This document shows positions 54,194-62,382 of a stretch of 64,000 nt of DNA, piece by piece. How positions within the stretch are numbered: position 1 is the first letter of the stretch; each line of letters opens with the position of its first letter. A model generated the notes under the pieces. It saw nothing but the letters and a program-made list of their open reading frames with translations. It was not told where the DNA came from and did no database searches. The translations under genes were made by a program, and so were the position numbers. The DNA is from Marinobacter arenosus (GTDB lineage: Bacteria > Pseudomonadota > Gammaproteobacteria > Pseudomonadales > Oleiphilaceae): NCBI RefSeq assembly GCF_019264345.1, contig NZ_JAHVAO010000002.1, positions 273,711 to 337,710 of the forward strand. Direction: 5' to 3'.

Positions 54194-54238
54194 TAACGCG
54201 TTGTATAAGCGGGGTGCTTTTGCACCACTTTGTTTGAC
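54194..54238 (-). repeat. Degenerate terminal attC-like site
   Basis: TAACGC at 54194-54199 is followed by AAGCGGGGTGC and GCACCACTT arms and ends in GTTTGAC rather than GTTA. The arms pair with a bulge. It is the left-most site and probably worn. Confidence 0.5.
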
Positions 54239-54302
54239 ACTTTAGGCACTGAGGTTTTCATACTCGTCCGGGGATTGGTAGCCCGGACTCGAGTGCAACC
54301 GC

Positions 54303-54860
54303 TCAGTCGTGAGAATCCTTACGGTGGGCGTGACTCATCAGATACAGCCCACCGGCCAACGCCAGAACCGACACGGCAAGGTATATTGCGTCCAAGGGGG
54401 TTTGAAACCTTATATCAACGACCGCCCTGAAGAACTCAATAATCACAGCCAGTATTACGACCCGGGCAATTTTGTCTTTGAGCTGATCAAAGGATCCGAC
54501 GTTGAACGGATGGCTAGGGGTTCTGTCTTCAGACTGGTCAATCGGTGAGATGAAAAGGCGATAGATGCCAGAACCGAAAATCAACAGGACAATAGCAATC
54601 AGGTAAATGTCGACCGCAATGATAATTTTAGGAATAACGGTATCGTGAATATCACCCGAGCCGACGCCCAAATAGTACGAAATGGTGTCAACGACAATGC
54701 CAAACACATCTGCGGTGCCAATTAGAAACAAAACTGTCGCCCCCAGAAGGCTAGGAACGACAGCGAGCATCACAAGCAGGCGAGAGTTCCAAAGGAAGAA
54801 CTCGAAGCGGTTCTCCAATTTGCTGGGCAGTGGCTTCTCTCGTTCTTTCTCTTCACGCAT
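54303..54860 (-). CDS. YqhA family membrane protein (cassette)
   Basis: A 185-residue membrane protein with four helices. FEFFLWNSRLLVMLAVVPSLL, LFISPIDQSE and the VDIRFQTPLDAIYLAVSVLA end match YqhA (UPF0114). Function unknown. It has the form of a cassette gene: it ends 65 bases from the degenerate attC (54194-54238) and its start lies 57 bases to the left of the boundary TAACGC at 54928. The longer N-terminal part (EEKEREKPLPSKLEN) is unusual. ATG 54860 is chosen over a TTG four codons earlier. Confidence 0.8.
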   Translation of the reverse strand: MREEKEREKPLPSKLENRFEFFLWNSRLLVMLAVVPSLLGATVLFLIGTADVFGIVVDTISYYLGVGSGDIHDTVIPKIIIAVDIYLIAIVLLIFGSGIYRLFISPIDQSEDRTPSHPFNVGSFDQLKDKIARVVILAVIIEFFRAVVDIRFQTPLDAIYLAVSVLALAGGLYLMSHAHRKDSHD

Positions 54861-54927
54861 ATCAGAATCCAATTAATGTTTGCGCTGAATGATCATGAGT
54901 GCGACTTGATGATACGTGGCAGCCGTA

Positions 54928-54971
54928 TAACGCCGCAATCACGCGCTTGTCGCGTGGTTTGCCTTGTAAGC
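54928..54971 (-). repeat. attC site
   Basis: TAACGCC (54928-54934) to CTTGTAAG; arms CACGCG/CGCGTG (54940s-54950s). The far end reads GTAA rather than GTTA, and the site overlaps the last codons of the methyltransferase gene. Confidence 0.7.
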
Positions 54972-55631
54972 GCCGGTGAAAATTACGGACGCAGGCTTAT
55001 GAGTCTTGGGGTGAATGGGCTCACGTATCTCCAGCAATTGAAATCCGTTGTCTGAGAACAGGGCCACCCAGCTTTCGAGCGTTCTGAAGTACCAAGGAGC
55101 CGGATCAACAAAGTCTGAGCCAAAACCAACCCAGGATCCTTCCCGCCAACCGTCGATATAGGGTAGGTCGCTCGCGACCACCGGATGAGGGGTTTGAACA
55201 ATAAAAACCCCGTCCGTTTTCAGGCTCGCCGGTACGGCTCCAAACAGCGTCTCGACCGACTCCTTTCCAAGCAGCGAAAAATTACAAACAACGACGTCGA
55301 ACAAACCTTCAACTGCACCGGCAGCGATGTCTTCGTACGATGCGACCAGAAAATGTCCCCCGCCGGCACTTTCGGCCTGCTCAATGAGATCAGGTACTAC
55401 ATCGACCCCGACTAGATGCGATACTTGAGACGCGAGTTCACGGATGAGCCATCCCTCGCCGCACCCAATATCGAGGACAGATTCGGGAGAATGACTCAAC
55501 ACAGCCTCGACGATTGCCTTGTTCGTGATTAGTTTGCGGCTCTCGATATGACCACCTCGGACAGCCGCAGACCACTGAGAGGCATTCTTCTCCCACGAGT
55601 TGACAATTTTTTCATCACTATACGGGTTCAT
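54939..55631 (-). CDS. Class I SAM-dependent methyltransferase (cassette)
   Basis: A 230-residue methyltransferase. The SAM-binding motif is VLDIGCGEGWLIRELA near residue 50, followed by VGVDVVPDLIEQA and FDVVVCNFSLLG. The family is broad (UbiE-like) and the substrate unknown. Its last residues (KANHATSA) are encoded by the attC site itself, so the natural end is likely a little earlier. The start has no strong ribosome site. Confidence 0.85.
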   Translation of the reverse strand: MNPYSDEKIVNSWEKNASQWSAAVRGGHIESRKLITNKAIVEAVLSHSPESVLDIGCGEGWLIRELASQVSHLVGVDVVPDLIEQAESAGGGHFLVASYEDIAAGAVEGLFDVVVCNFSLLGKESVETLFGAVPASLKTDGVFIVQTPHPVVASDLPYIDGWREGSWVGFGSDFVDPAPWYFRTLESWVALFSDNGFQLLEIREPIHPKTHKPASVIFTGAYKANHATSA

Positions 55632-55653
55632 AAGGCAATCTGTTCTAAGCGGC

Positions 55654-55720
55654 TAACGCCTTGGGTAAGCTGTCGGTATGGAGCGCAGCTTAGTACCGGT
55701 CAGTTTCACCCATTGGTTAT
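55654..55720 (-). repeat. attC site
   Basis: TAACGCC (55654-55660) to GTTAT; TTGGGT/ACCCA outer arm and AGCTG/CAGCT inner arm. The R'' end overlaps the stop of the YcxB-like gene at 55717. Confidence 0.88.
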
Positions 55721-56256
55721 GCATGGTGACCCTCGATTTTTCGGTTCGCAAACCTAACAAATTCATTTTCTTCAATTTGATCTGCAAATGACCTTTTTGG
55801 AATTATGTGTGCAACCGAAGTATCCAAAAACAGATAGATGTGGTCCTGGTTGACTGCTAACGATTTCACAGCACCCCACTCAGTAAATGAGCTGTAGTTT
55901 TTGGCCTGCTCACCTATTCCACTTTCTCCTACTTCATATATATGCGATCCAAGCACCATGCCGTTTTCCAACGGCATGTAGTTTCGCATCTGTCTGGCAC
56001 TAACAACCAGAAAATAGATTACCAAAACCAGGAAGGGGAAAGCTGCGGCGCCACCCGACACCCAGTCAAAAATTCGATGTTCGCCGCCGTAGAACTCAAA
56101 CAAAAACACGAAATATGCTGCATAAATTATTAGAAAACAAAAGTTGAGATACGAAATTTTTTGTTTTCCAGGGGCCGTTCCCGATGAAAGAACCGCTCCA
56201 ACATAATGCAAATATGCCTCAAAATCTTTTTGACTTATATTTGTCTCAATTTGCAC
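55717..56256 (-). CDS. YcxB-like membrane protein (cassette)
   Basis: A 179-residue protein starting with GTG at 56256, with AAGGGA seven bases before it. Two membrane helices (about 38-56 and 70-90) are followed by a soluble domain with FTEWGAVKSLAVNQDHIYLF and AHIIPKRSF, the YcxB-like domain (PF14317). That domain is found in many small bacterial membrane proteins with unclear function. The stop overlaps the attC. Confidence 0.7.
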   Translation of the reverse strand: MQIETNISQKDFEAYLHYVGAVLSSGTAPGKQKISYLNFCFLIIYAAYFVFLFEFYGGEHRIFDWVSGGAAAFPFLVLVIYFLVVSARQMRNYMPLENGMVLGSHIYEVGESGIGEQAKNYSSFTEWGAVKSLAVNQDHIYLFLDTSVAHIIPKRSFADQIEENEFVRFANRKIEGHHA

Positions 56257-56281
56257 TTACTGATCCCTTGTAGCGAATGCA

Positions 56282-56351
56282 TAACGCTGGGCACAGCGGC
56301 CGCTGAAAGCGGTCCGGTGGTCATGAGCCAGCAACTTCTGCGCCTTGTTAA
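56282..56351 (-). repeat. attC site, family B
   Basis: TAACGC (56282-56287) to GTTAA, with GCGGCCGCTGAAAGCGGTCC core. Almost the same core as 62653-62722. Confidence 0.93.
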
Positions 56352-56356
56352 GCGCG

Positions 56357-56839
56357 CTATTCACAGACGAATCCATGATTTTCCTTGTAATACTCTACTT
56401 GTTCTTTGGGCATACTCTTGAAAAGTGCACAGATCGTAAAGCTGCCAATTTGTCTGCCGTTTTCGACGTAGCCCCAATCAGAAATCATCGACCTATCGAA
56501 TTCGATCACTTGGCCATATGAAACTGATCGCACAACTTGAGGCTCATTAGCCAAAACACCCTCGAATTTGCCATTCACTATTGCACGAAAAGGTGTTACC
56601 CAAAAATGCTCAGTGCCATTACTATCGGAAACCATTACTTTTAGCTTATAACTCTCAACATTCGGAATGTTGTCTGAGTGCTTTTGCAAGAAACTATCAA
56701 GCGTTCTCCTTGCATTCTGAATGGCTTCGATCATGACTGGATCTTCACCTTCAACCCAAACCACTTCATCTTCATCGAGCTGGCCAGCTTGGGCGGAATG
56801 CGCTATCAGCAGAATGAGCAAAATCGACAGTTTTTTCAT
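56357..56839 (-). CDS. YegJ-like DUF2314 exported protein (cassette)
   Basis: A 160-residue protein with a signal peptide (MKKLSILLILLIAHSAQA, cut after A-Q-A). The mature part matches DUF2314: EHFWVTPFR, FEGVLANEPQVV, YGQVIEFDRSMISDWGYVENG and GSFTICALFKSMPKEQ. The family includes E. coli YegJ and is found in many cassettes and effector-immunity loci, with no proven function. It should act in the periplasm. Confidence 0.8.
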   Translation of the reverse strand: MKKLSILLILLIAHSAQAGQLDEDEVVWVEGEDPVMIEAIQNARRTLDSFLQKHSDNIPNVESYKLKVMVSDSNGTEHFWVTPFRAIVNGKFEGVLANEPQVVRSVSYGQVIEFDRSMISDWGYVENGRQIGSFTICALFKSMPKEQVEYYKENHGFVCE

Positions 56840-56869
56840 GATTAGCGAGACTCCATGTCTTTAAACGTT

Positions 56870-56915
56870 TAACGCGGAGCGAAGCGGCGGCCGTCCGCCT
56901 TGCACGATTGGTTAG
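56870..56915 (-). repeat. attC site, short
   Basis: TAACGC (56870-56875) to GTTAG; core GCGGCGGCCGTCCGCC. Its end is shared with the stop of the membrane protein gene at 56912. Confidence 0.85.
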
Positions 56916-57346
56916 GCTTTTGGCTTTATTATCGAGGCCCCACAACCAATAACGAATATAGCGAATAGAAATATAACGACAGCGAGACCCTCATTGCCGA
57001 ACGAATTTCCAATAAGGTTTGCTATATGAGCGCCTAGGCTCGCCCAGCGACTAGAACCGTCCCACTCCGAAAATTCTTGTTCAGACAATAGGGCGACACC
57101 GTAGTTAGCGAGAAAAACTCCTAAGACGATCAACAAACTTCCGGCAATCGGTAACGCCTTTTTCTCTCTCGCACTTTTATCGGTCTCGCTGTAACCAATC
57201 CAAAGGATCCTAAATACCGCAATTATTACCCAGTTCGCCAATAGGCCATGCATTACCGCCTTAAACCACGAATGTATCTGACCAAATATTGTTAAATTTA
57301 TTAGAATTAACAATACGCCGGCTATAAAAACCAGAATCCATTTCAT
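56912..57346 (-). CDS. Hypothetical membrane protein (cassette)
   Basis: A 144-residue membrane protein with four helices (about 3-20, 33-50, 68-86, 118-138). No family is recognised. The loop SEQEFSEWDGSSRWASLGAH lies between helices three and four. It begins with ATG 57346 just after the previous attC boundary, with no clear ribosome site. Confidence 0.65.
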   Translation of the reverse strand: MKWILVFIAGVLLILINLTIFGQIHSWFKAVMHGLLANWVIIAVFRILWIGYSETDKSAREKKALPIAGSLLIVLGVFLANYGVALLSEQEFSEWDGSSRWASLGAHIANLIGNSFGNEGLAVVIFLFAIFVIGCGASIIKPKA

Positions 57347-57360
57347 TTTTTATGCACGCC

Positions 57361-57425
57361 TAACGCTGAGTGAGCTTTGCGGCTGCCGGTGCACAGCACC
57401 GGCAGCCGCAACAGTGACTTGTTAT
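57361..57425 (-). repeat. attC site with near-perfect stem
   Basis: TAACGC to GTTAT; TTGCGGCTGCCGGTGC pairs perfectly with GCACCGGCAGCCGCAA (16 pairs, three-base loop). Typical unpaired bases are missing in this inner stem. Confidence 0.9.
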
Positions 57426-57429
57426 GTGC

Positions 57430-57852
57430 TTAGTCATGGAAGTGCTTCAACTTAGATTCCTTGATGTAGGGAGAGAGCGATTCCACAGCTCCATTATTTT
57501 TATGCCAGATGATATAGGTGTAATCCCATTCTTCGCTTATTACACACCTCAATTCCGGGATTATTAAAGTTGTGAACATCGAAGAGTCTTTGCTCATACT
57601 ATCTGTGTAGCTCGATAGCACTGACTCTATGTTGCTTACCTTACGAGTAGATTGGCTTTTGAAGTCGACGGTCTCAAGAACGAAGGCCTTAGCCAGACTT
57701 CTCAGCAGCTCGTTAAACCTAGACCAATCCTCTTCCGTCACCTGATCTAACTTATGGTAGTGCTCATCACCGAGCCAACCCTCCCACAGTGACACATACT
57801 CTTTGGAAAACTCTGGTCTAACATTCCATTCTTCAAAATATTCACTAAACAT
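57430..57852 (-). CDS. Hypothetical cytoplasmic protein (cassette)
   Basis: A 140-residue soluble protein, acidic and Ser-rich, with no membrane segment. No family is recognised. FSKEYVSLWEGWLGDEHYH and SEEWDYTYIIWHKNNGAVESL suggest an alpha/beta fold. It could be an immunity-like protein, but nothing proves it. The start lies directly after the attC boundary at 57870. Confidence 0.62.
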   Translation of the reverse strand: MFSEYFEEWNVRPEFSKEYVSLWEGWLGDEHYHKLDQVTEEDWSRFNELLRSLAKAFVLETVDFKSQSTRKVSNIESVLSSYTDSMSKDSSMFTTLIIPELRCVISEEWDYTYIIWHKNNGAVESLSPYIKESKLKHFHD

Positions 57853-57869
57853 AGTTATTCAACAACACG

Positions 57870-57963
57870 TAACGCCGTTGTTCAGCGATGCCCTTGTAGC
57901 GCAGCGAAAAGGGCATCCGGTGGAGGGCCTAGTGGCCCGGAACGAACTGCAACTACTTGTTAG
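57870..57963 (-). repeat. attC site, family A (long)
   Basis: TAACGCC (57870-57876) to GTTAG with TCCGGTGGAGGGCC core. At 94 bases it is the longest in the array. Confidence 0.93.
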
Positions 57964-58240
57964 AGAGGCCCTTGGCACGTAGCTCCTCTAGTCGCTGTTT
58001 GCTCGTTGAAGTGCGAAATAAACCGCCACACATGGGCGGATCTGGCATTATCAACTGGAACTTTGCTCCGCACTCCTTACAACGATAGGCAGATTCAAAC
58101 GCCGTGTCTGCGGTTACTGCCTCCCACGCATCTGACGCAACCATTCTGGCTGAAAAGTTCTCAGCCTGTTCGAAGTCCGCCTTGGCTATGAAACGGCCTA
58201 AGATCTTCGACGGAATATTTGTGCAGATAGCGCAGTTCAT
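57953..58240 (-). CDS. Zinc-ribbon-like hypothetical protein (cassette)
   Basis: A 95-residue protein. MNCAICTN at the start and YRCKECGAKFQL later supply two CxxC pairs, a zinc-ribbon pattern with a third cysteine near MCGGLF. The role is unknown. The C-terminal residues (GLSNK) come from the attC, since the stop at 57953 lies inside it. Confidence 0.65.
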   Translation of the reverse strand: MNCAICTNIPSKILGRFIAKADFEQAENFSARMVASDAWEAVTADTAFESAYRCKECGAKFQLIMPDPPMCGGLFRTSTSKQRLEELRAKGLSNK

Positions 58241-58250
58241 ATCGAGGCTC

Positions 58251-58333
58251 TAACGCCAATATCAAGCGGCGCCCCGACAGGGGCGTCCGGTGGACGGCCG
58301 CCAGGCCGGGAACGTACTTGAATGAATGGTTAG
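58251..58333 (-). repeat. attC site, family A
   Basis: TAACGCC to GTTAG; core GCGGCGCCCCGACAGGGGCG and TCCGGTGGA. Closest to 61172-61253 and 63445-63526. Confidence 0.93.
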
Positions 58334-58674
58334 AGCATGCCAGCGACCAGCAAGTAGCCGATACCTGCCTCCACGATCACCCCACCCACATTCTTGCCGC
58401 TGAAAGCCTGATCCAGAAAAATGGAGACGATGCGGAATACCGCCGCTAATAACCAGGCCACCCCAACCGCAACGTAAACCTCTGACTGCTGAAACCACAA
58501 ACACGCCGCACCCAACCCGACAAAAAGCCCGCCGTAAGTGGCACGGACCTCTGATAGCCCCAGCGCTCCCTCTGGGGCAACTCCGACAAGATCAGAAACT
58601 TGTCGGGGAGCCACCAAGCCCAAAATCCCGAGAGCCAGTGTGCAGACGGCACCGAGAAGAGGAATCAATTCCAT
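58330..58674 (-). CDS. DUF4345-like membrane protein (cassette)
   Basis: A 114-residue protein with three to four membrane helices. SEVRATYGGLFVGLGAACLW is typical of DUF4345, a small inner-membrane family without known role. Its stop overlaps the attC (58251-58333). Confidence 0.75.
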   Translation of the reverse strand: MELIPLLGAVCTLALGILGLVAPRQVSDLVGVAPEGALGLSEVRATYGGLFVGLGAACLWFQQSEVYVAVGVAWLLAAVFRIVSIFLDQAFSGKNVGGVIVEAGIGYLLVAGML

Positions 58675-58708
58675 AAATTCAGATTCCCCCTGTACGGTCA
58701 GTAAGCTC

Positions 58709-58775
58709 TAACGCCCGCATTTGCGGCTGGTTTGGAGCGCAGCGGAAAACCAGTCCGACAACATGCGCTTGTTAA
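58709..58775 (-). repeat. attC site
   Basis: TAACGCC to GTTAA; GCTGGTTT/AAACCAG arm inside. Confidence 0.9.
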
Positions 58776-59794
58776 GAGACATTGGAACGCTCCGCTTCGT
58801 CTAGCTTCTTTAAGGCGAACTCGCCCCTTTCATTTACCGAGCGAGATTTATCTGAAGCGAATTGCTCAGCGAACGCTCTAGCTGCAGGACCTAGATTGCC
58901 TAGTTCTCGTATTAGAATCTCTGCTGAAACTCGTCTAACTATAGAAGAGCGATCTTCAGAGGATCGTTTTAGCAATTCGAACAGTGGAGTTTTTATATTC
59001 AGTTTTCGCTCAGCGACCACAGGTTTTAGCCTGCCTTCGCAATATCGAATATCGGTCCACTCCCACTTCCGGCCCTCCATCCAAGCAATCCGCCCTTCAA
59101 ATAAACTGCGGTATGCTTTCGCTCGAACTGATGGCTGAACAGCAAAACTAGCAATTTCTTCAATTTTTTCATCAAGTATCGACGTGCGACCGAGCTGAGA
59201 AAAGAGTGATGGCATGGGCCCGGAAGCCGATGAAATCAACTTATACCGAAGCGACTTTGCTATTTCCTTTTCGCAAATGATTTGCAGAAGAACATCTTTA
59301 TCCACATTTTCTATTCTGCCCCAAGAGGTCCAATTGGACAGTGCGATGCATAGCGCTTCAACCACATATTCTGGGTCAGTTGATCTTGCTATCTCAGGAA
59401 GTTTGTCCCTTGCTGCATTTCGAACCTGTGGCACCCAGTCATTAAGCCTACGAACAGCAAGAGAAAAAAAGAATGTATTCGGTGCCGCACCAGACAAAGC
59501 TCGTAAAGCTTTTTCTCGCTTGTGACCATCCCAGCTAATCAGATCAAGCCAAGTTACTAGTTCTTTAGGCTTCGACCATACCTTCCACTTTGGAGGATTT
59601 GATTCTCTTAGTGCCAACGAAAACTCAGAGCGAATCAATCGCTCCCAGAAGTCAAAGCTCGAAAGAGGTAACTCATCCGTGACATCAATCAGTGCAGACA
59701 TATCTGCCACGACCTTACTGCCCGAGTTTATCGAGTTAGCAAAGTCCTTTACTGCTGAAATAATCTTATCTTCCATGATCTGCGATTGTTGCAC
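58772..59794 (-). CDS. HEAT-repeat-like hypothetical protein (cassette)
   Basis: A 340-residue soluble, helix-rich protein, the largest gene in the visible array. Repeat-like units include PQVRNAARDKLPEIARS and SIVRRVSAEILIREL, followed by DKSRSVNERGEFALKKL, suggesting HEAT/ARM-type alpha-solenoid repeats. No catalytic motif is evident. GTG 59794 or ATG 59776 may be the start. Its job is probably protein binding; unknown partner. Confidence 0.6.
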   Translation of the reverse strand: MQQSQIMEDKIISAVKDFANSINSGSKVVADMSALIDVTDELPLSSFDFWERLIRSEFSLALRESNPPKWKVWSKPKELVTWLDLISWDGHKREKALRALSGAAPNTFFFSLAVRRLNDWVPQVRNAARDKLPEIARSTDPEYVVEALCIALSNWTSWGRIENVDKDVLLQIICEKEIAKSLRYKLISSASGPMPSLFSQLGRTSILDEKIEEIASFAVQPSVRAKAYRSLFEGRIAWMEGRKWEWTDIRYCEGRLKPVVAERKLNIKTPLFELLKRSSEDRSSIVRRVSAEILIRELGNLGPAARAFAEQFASDKSRSVNERGEFALKKLDEAERSNVS

Positions 59795-59809
59795 CTGCTA
59801 CTTGCCTCT

Positions 59810-59864
59810 TAACGCCGAACACACCGGCGGCCTGACCAGGCCGTCCGGTGCTGTGTATTGTTAT
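59810..59864 (-). repeat. attC site, short
   Basis: TAACGCC to GTTAT; GCGGCCTGACCAGGCCGTC core. Near-twin of 63878-63934 at its left end. Confidence 0.92.
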
Positions 59865-60232
59865 GCATATTTTGCCAGCATCCGCTTAGCTTCGTCTGGC
59901 ACATGCTCATATGACGGGTACTCTGGTTCCATCTGCGATACCAACTTCCATTGCTCAATCGCTTTTTTCTTTTGGCCAGATTCAAGGTAGGCAGTTGCCA
60001 AGAACAATCGTGCATCGCCTTCACAATAATGAGGCTTCAACTCGATACCGTGTTCCAAAGGCGCAATGGACTGCTTCCAATGAGATAACCGCTGAAGGCA
60101 AACCCCATACGCAATGAAGTAACGAGGATCATCTGACCCTTCGATAAGCTTTTTGTACACAGACAATGCACCGGGGAAATCTTGTTGCTCTTCGAGCTTA
60201 AGCGCCTGCTGGTAGTCCTGCTCTTTACTCAT
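59861..60232 (-). CDS. TPR-repeat protein (cassette)
   Basis: A 123-residue protein made of TPR-like helix pairs (FPGALSVYKKLIEGSDDP, YGVCLQRLSHWKQSIAPLEHG, LFLATAYLESGQKKKAIEQW). It resembles small TPR proteins such as SycD/LcrH-type chaperones but has no secretion genes nearby. No signal peptide. The stop overlaps the attC. Confidence 0.8.
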   Translation of the reverse strand: MSKEQDYQQALKLEEQQDFPGALSVYKKLIEGSDDPRYFIAYGVCLQRLSHWKQSIAPLEHGIELKPHYCEGDARLFLATAYLESGQKKKAIEQWKLVSQMEPEYPSYEHVPDEAKRMLAKYA

Positions 60233-60244
60233 AGTTGTGATGCA

Positions 60245-60324
60245 TAACGCTTTTGTTTAGCGGCGGCCCGAAAGGGCCATCCGGTGGAGGCCGTAGGCCG
60301 GAACAAACTACAACAACTTGTTAT
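60245..60324 (-). repeat. attC site, family A
   Basis: TAACGC to GTTAT; core GCGGCGGCCCGAAAGGGCCATCC plus GGTGGAGGCC. Confidence 0.93.
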
Positions 60325-60336
60325 GTGATTTCACGG

Positions 60337-60633
60337 TCACTTCACTGGACCTGACATTGTCGACAGCACGAACAGATAGGTAATCACTAACAATCCCAAA
60401 CTGAACACAAAAATCCCACTCTGGCGTTTGGTATTCAGCGAGAAAAATTTCTCTCTGTGCGATAAGACCGGGACCAGGGTTGCCATTGCGATCAATGCGC
60501 TGATGCTCCCCTGATAACCATCGTAAAGACCGCCATGAGCATAGAAGGCAAATGCTCCGAGCAATGCCAAGGGAATCAGAGACGACAGGACGACAACGGT
60601 TGCGACCCAGGTTCTGGTTACACTACTTCTCAT
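60337..60633 (-). CDS. Small membrane protein (cassette)
   Basis: A 98-residue protein with three membrane helices (about 8-30, 42-58, 74-92). No family is recognised. GLYDGYQGSISALIAMATLVP is the middle region. Starts two dozen bases after the attC boundary. Confidence 0.65.
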   Translation of the reverse strand: MRSSVTRTWVATVVVLSSLIPLALLGAFAFYAHGGLYDGYQGSISALIAMATLVPVLSHREKFFSLNTKRQSGIFVFSLGLLVITYLFVLSTMSGPVK

Positions 60634-60655
60634 GAGGAATTACCCCTCAGGCACA

Positions 60656-60708
60656 TAACGCTTGAGCTCAGCCGCCGCTTTCAGCGGTCGGCTGCAGCGT
60701 TTGGTTAT
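60656..60708 (-). repeat. attC site
   Basis: TAACGC to GTTAT; CAGCCGCCGC/GCGGTCGGCTG arm. Almost wholly inside the coding end of the next gene (60668-61141). Confidence 0.9.
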
Positions 60709-61141
60709 GTGCTGGTTCTGCTGCCGCAGAGTACGTTGCGATTCCGATTTGAAGGACGCCAACCAATACACCAATGAGGCTCAGCATCTGACCTATTCTC
60801 GCGAGCCTATGTGATGAATGTTCAGCTTGCTCGTGCATGCGGAGCTGAAACCAGTTCTGCAGGCTTGCGATTTGCTCATCCAAAAACCACTCAGCAATCC
60901 ATTCGTGAGTCCACTTTTGAGTTCGGTCTTTATCCGCTTCTTGAATTACACCACGAGAAGCATTCAGTTTATCTATCAATAGCGTTACGAATCGGGGCTC
61001 AGGCTCTGAGCCAGCGATAAGGCCAGAAGCGTGTAATTGAGCATGCAGCATCTGATTGGCTACTTCTTCGATACTCAAGGTTTCCGCCCCGTCCACTGAG
61101 GTAAGCTTGGGCCTCAAATGATCACAAGACTTTTTACCCAT
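60668..61141 (-). CDS. Hypothetical tail-anchored-like protein (cassette)
   Basis: A 157-residue protein. The soluble part (EEVANQMLHAQLHASG, RFVTLLIDKLNASRG, EWFLDEQIASLQNWFQ) is helical, ending in one membrane helix (MLSLIGVLVGVLQIGIATYS, about 118-138). The last residues, NQTLQPTAESGG, are translated from the attC itself. Such attC-derived tails occur in cassette proteins of several marine gammaproteobacteria. No family is recognised. Confidence 0.68.
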   Translation of the reverse strand: MGKKSCDHLRPKLTSVDGAETLSIEEVANQMLHAQLHASGLIAGSEPEPRFVTLLIDKLNASRGVIQEADKDRTQKWTHEWIAEWFLDEQIASLQNWFQLRMHEQAEHSSHRLARIGQMLSLIGVLVGVLQIGIATYSAAAEPAHNQTLQPTAESGG

Positions 61142-61171
61142 TCTTCCCCCTTACTTTTCTCGCCATGCACA

Positions 61172-61253
61172 TAACGCCAGCCATAAGCGGCGCCCTGACA
61201 AGGGCGTCCGGTGGAGGGCCAAAGGCCCGGAACAGACTTAATGGCTTTGTTAA
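61172..61253 (-). repeat. attC site, family A
   Basis: TAACGCC to GTTAA; core GCGGCGCCCTGACAAGGGCGTCC. Confidence 0.94.
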
Positions 61254-61267
61254 GCGGTGCCTGGTAC

Positions 61268-61819
61268 TTACACGGCATGGCCGTTCCACTGTGTTGTTTG
61301 AATTACGTTGGATGAATGCCAACGTTTTACGTAGTTCTGAATATCACCCAAATCGGTTTCGACCAAGTTTTCTAATTTGGACAGTCTCTTGGACAAACCT
61401 CTCCTTGTCAGGTACCTACCAACTTTGTGCCGCGGCATCCCCGCAAATATCAATCCCCTTGGCGGTTCTAATCTGGCTTTGGTTTGACTGTTCGGGGGTA
61501 GGTGGAACTGTAGTCCATCAACGCCTGATAGGTTTTCGATTGCTTCGCAATGTGGCACCAAACTAAAGATATTTAAATGCTCTTGAATCCAACGGTCTCG
61601 CAGGCAGATGTTGACTTCAATTATCTGCAATTCCGAATCTTTCGTGAGGCGGCATAGCTCGTAGCTATACCCTCCGTGGTCATCCTTGCCGAACCAAGAG
61701 GTTGAAAAAGGCGATTTACAGAAACCCTGCCTTTCCAAAGCAGGAAGACCATTTTCGAGAAAAATTTTATTCCTCTCCTCCCGCAACTCCTTGTCAGAGG
61801 CTTTGTAAAAAATGCTCAC
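61268..61819 (-). CDS. Hypothetical protein (cassette)
   Basis: A 183-residue protein starting with GTG at 61819 behind AGAGG, just inside the cassette. The frame runs further up into the attC (to 61864) but the GTG is better placed. It is soluble, with no known motif: YELCRLTKDSELQIIEVNIC and a basic RHKVGRYLTRRGLSKRLSKL region near the C-terminus. The basic end could bind nucleic acid; unproven. Confidence 0.62.
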   Translation of the reverse strand: MSIFYKASDKELREERNKIFLENGLPALERQGFCKSPFSTSWFGKDDHGGYSYELCRLTKDSELQIIEVNICLRDRWIQEHLNIFSLVPHCEAIENLSGVDGLQFHLPPNSQTKARLEPPRGLIFAGMPRHKVGRYLTRRGLSKRLSKLENLVETDLGDIQNYVKRWHSSNVIQTTQWNGHAV

Positions 61820-61839
61820 GCGACCTCTCTTATTTCGCT

Positions 61840-61913
61840 TAACGCCGAAGCACAGCGGCGCCACGCCAGTGGCGTCCGGCGGCCATCGGCCGCGTACTGA
61901 TGCGTCTGGTTAT
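61840..61913 (-). repeat. attC site
   Basis: TAACGCC to GTTAT; GCGGCGCCACGCCAGTGGCGTCC core, then GGCGGCC. Confidence 0.93.
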
Positions 61914-61920
61914 GTGACTA

Positions 61921-62271
61921 CTATGCACACCATTCTCCTACTGCATCCGAGGATGAAAATCCGTGCATCATGATGTTTTCGGGCGATTCTCCGAAGCCCA
62001 AAGCGAACTCATTTCCAGACTCAAGTGTAAGTAGCCAACTATTTTCCATGTGCGCGATGGCTAACACTTTTGAACTTTGGTACTTCTCAAAATCGTACTC
62101 GGGAAAGCAAGCAGAAGTGACAGTAACCGGTATAGGATCAATTACGTGCTCAAAGAGTGCGCGTGATACCTCGGCCAAGTGCTCCTCGTAAGTTTTGCCC
62201 TCAGGGGTAATCAGTTGCGCTCCTTCAGCTATGGACTGCTCAATCTTCTTGATCGCTTCAGACTTAGTCAT
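61921..62271 (-). CDS. Hypothetical protein (cassette)
   Basis: A 116-residue soluble protein. The start MTKSEAIKKIEQSIAEGAQL (62271) is preferred over an attC-derived upstream start. A mixed alpha/beta protein, with ENSWLLTLESGNEFALGFG and a Met-rich NIMMHGFSSS. Not recognised. It could be an antitoxin or immunity-like protein, which is only a guess from its size and context. Confidence 0.6.
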   Translation of the reverse strand: MTKSEAIKKIEQSIAEGAQLITPEGKTYEEHLAEVSRALFEHVIDPIPVTVTSACFPEYDFEKYQSSKVLAIAHMENSWLLTLESGNEFALGFGESPENIMMHGFSSSDAVGEWCA

Positions 62272-62286
62272 AACTGATTGCACACA

Positions 62287-62341
62287 TAACGCCAACAGCA
62301 GGGGCGCGACGAAAGGAGCGTCCCTTGCCTGTACTGGTTAT
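62287..62341 (-). repeat. attC site, short
   Basis: TAACGCC to GTTAT; core AGGGGCGCGACGAAAGGAGCGTCCCT. Confidence 0.88.
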
Positions 62342-62382
62342 GTGGTTGATCGCCCCTAGAATTACCCTTATAAACGGTGCCA

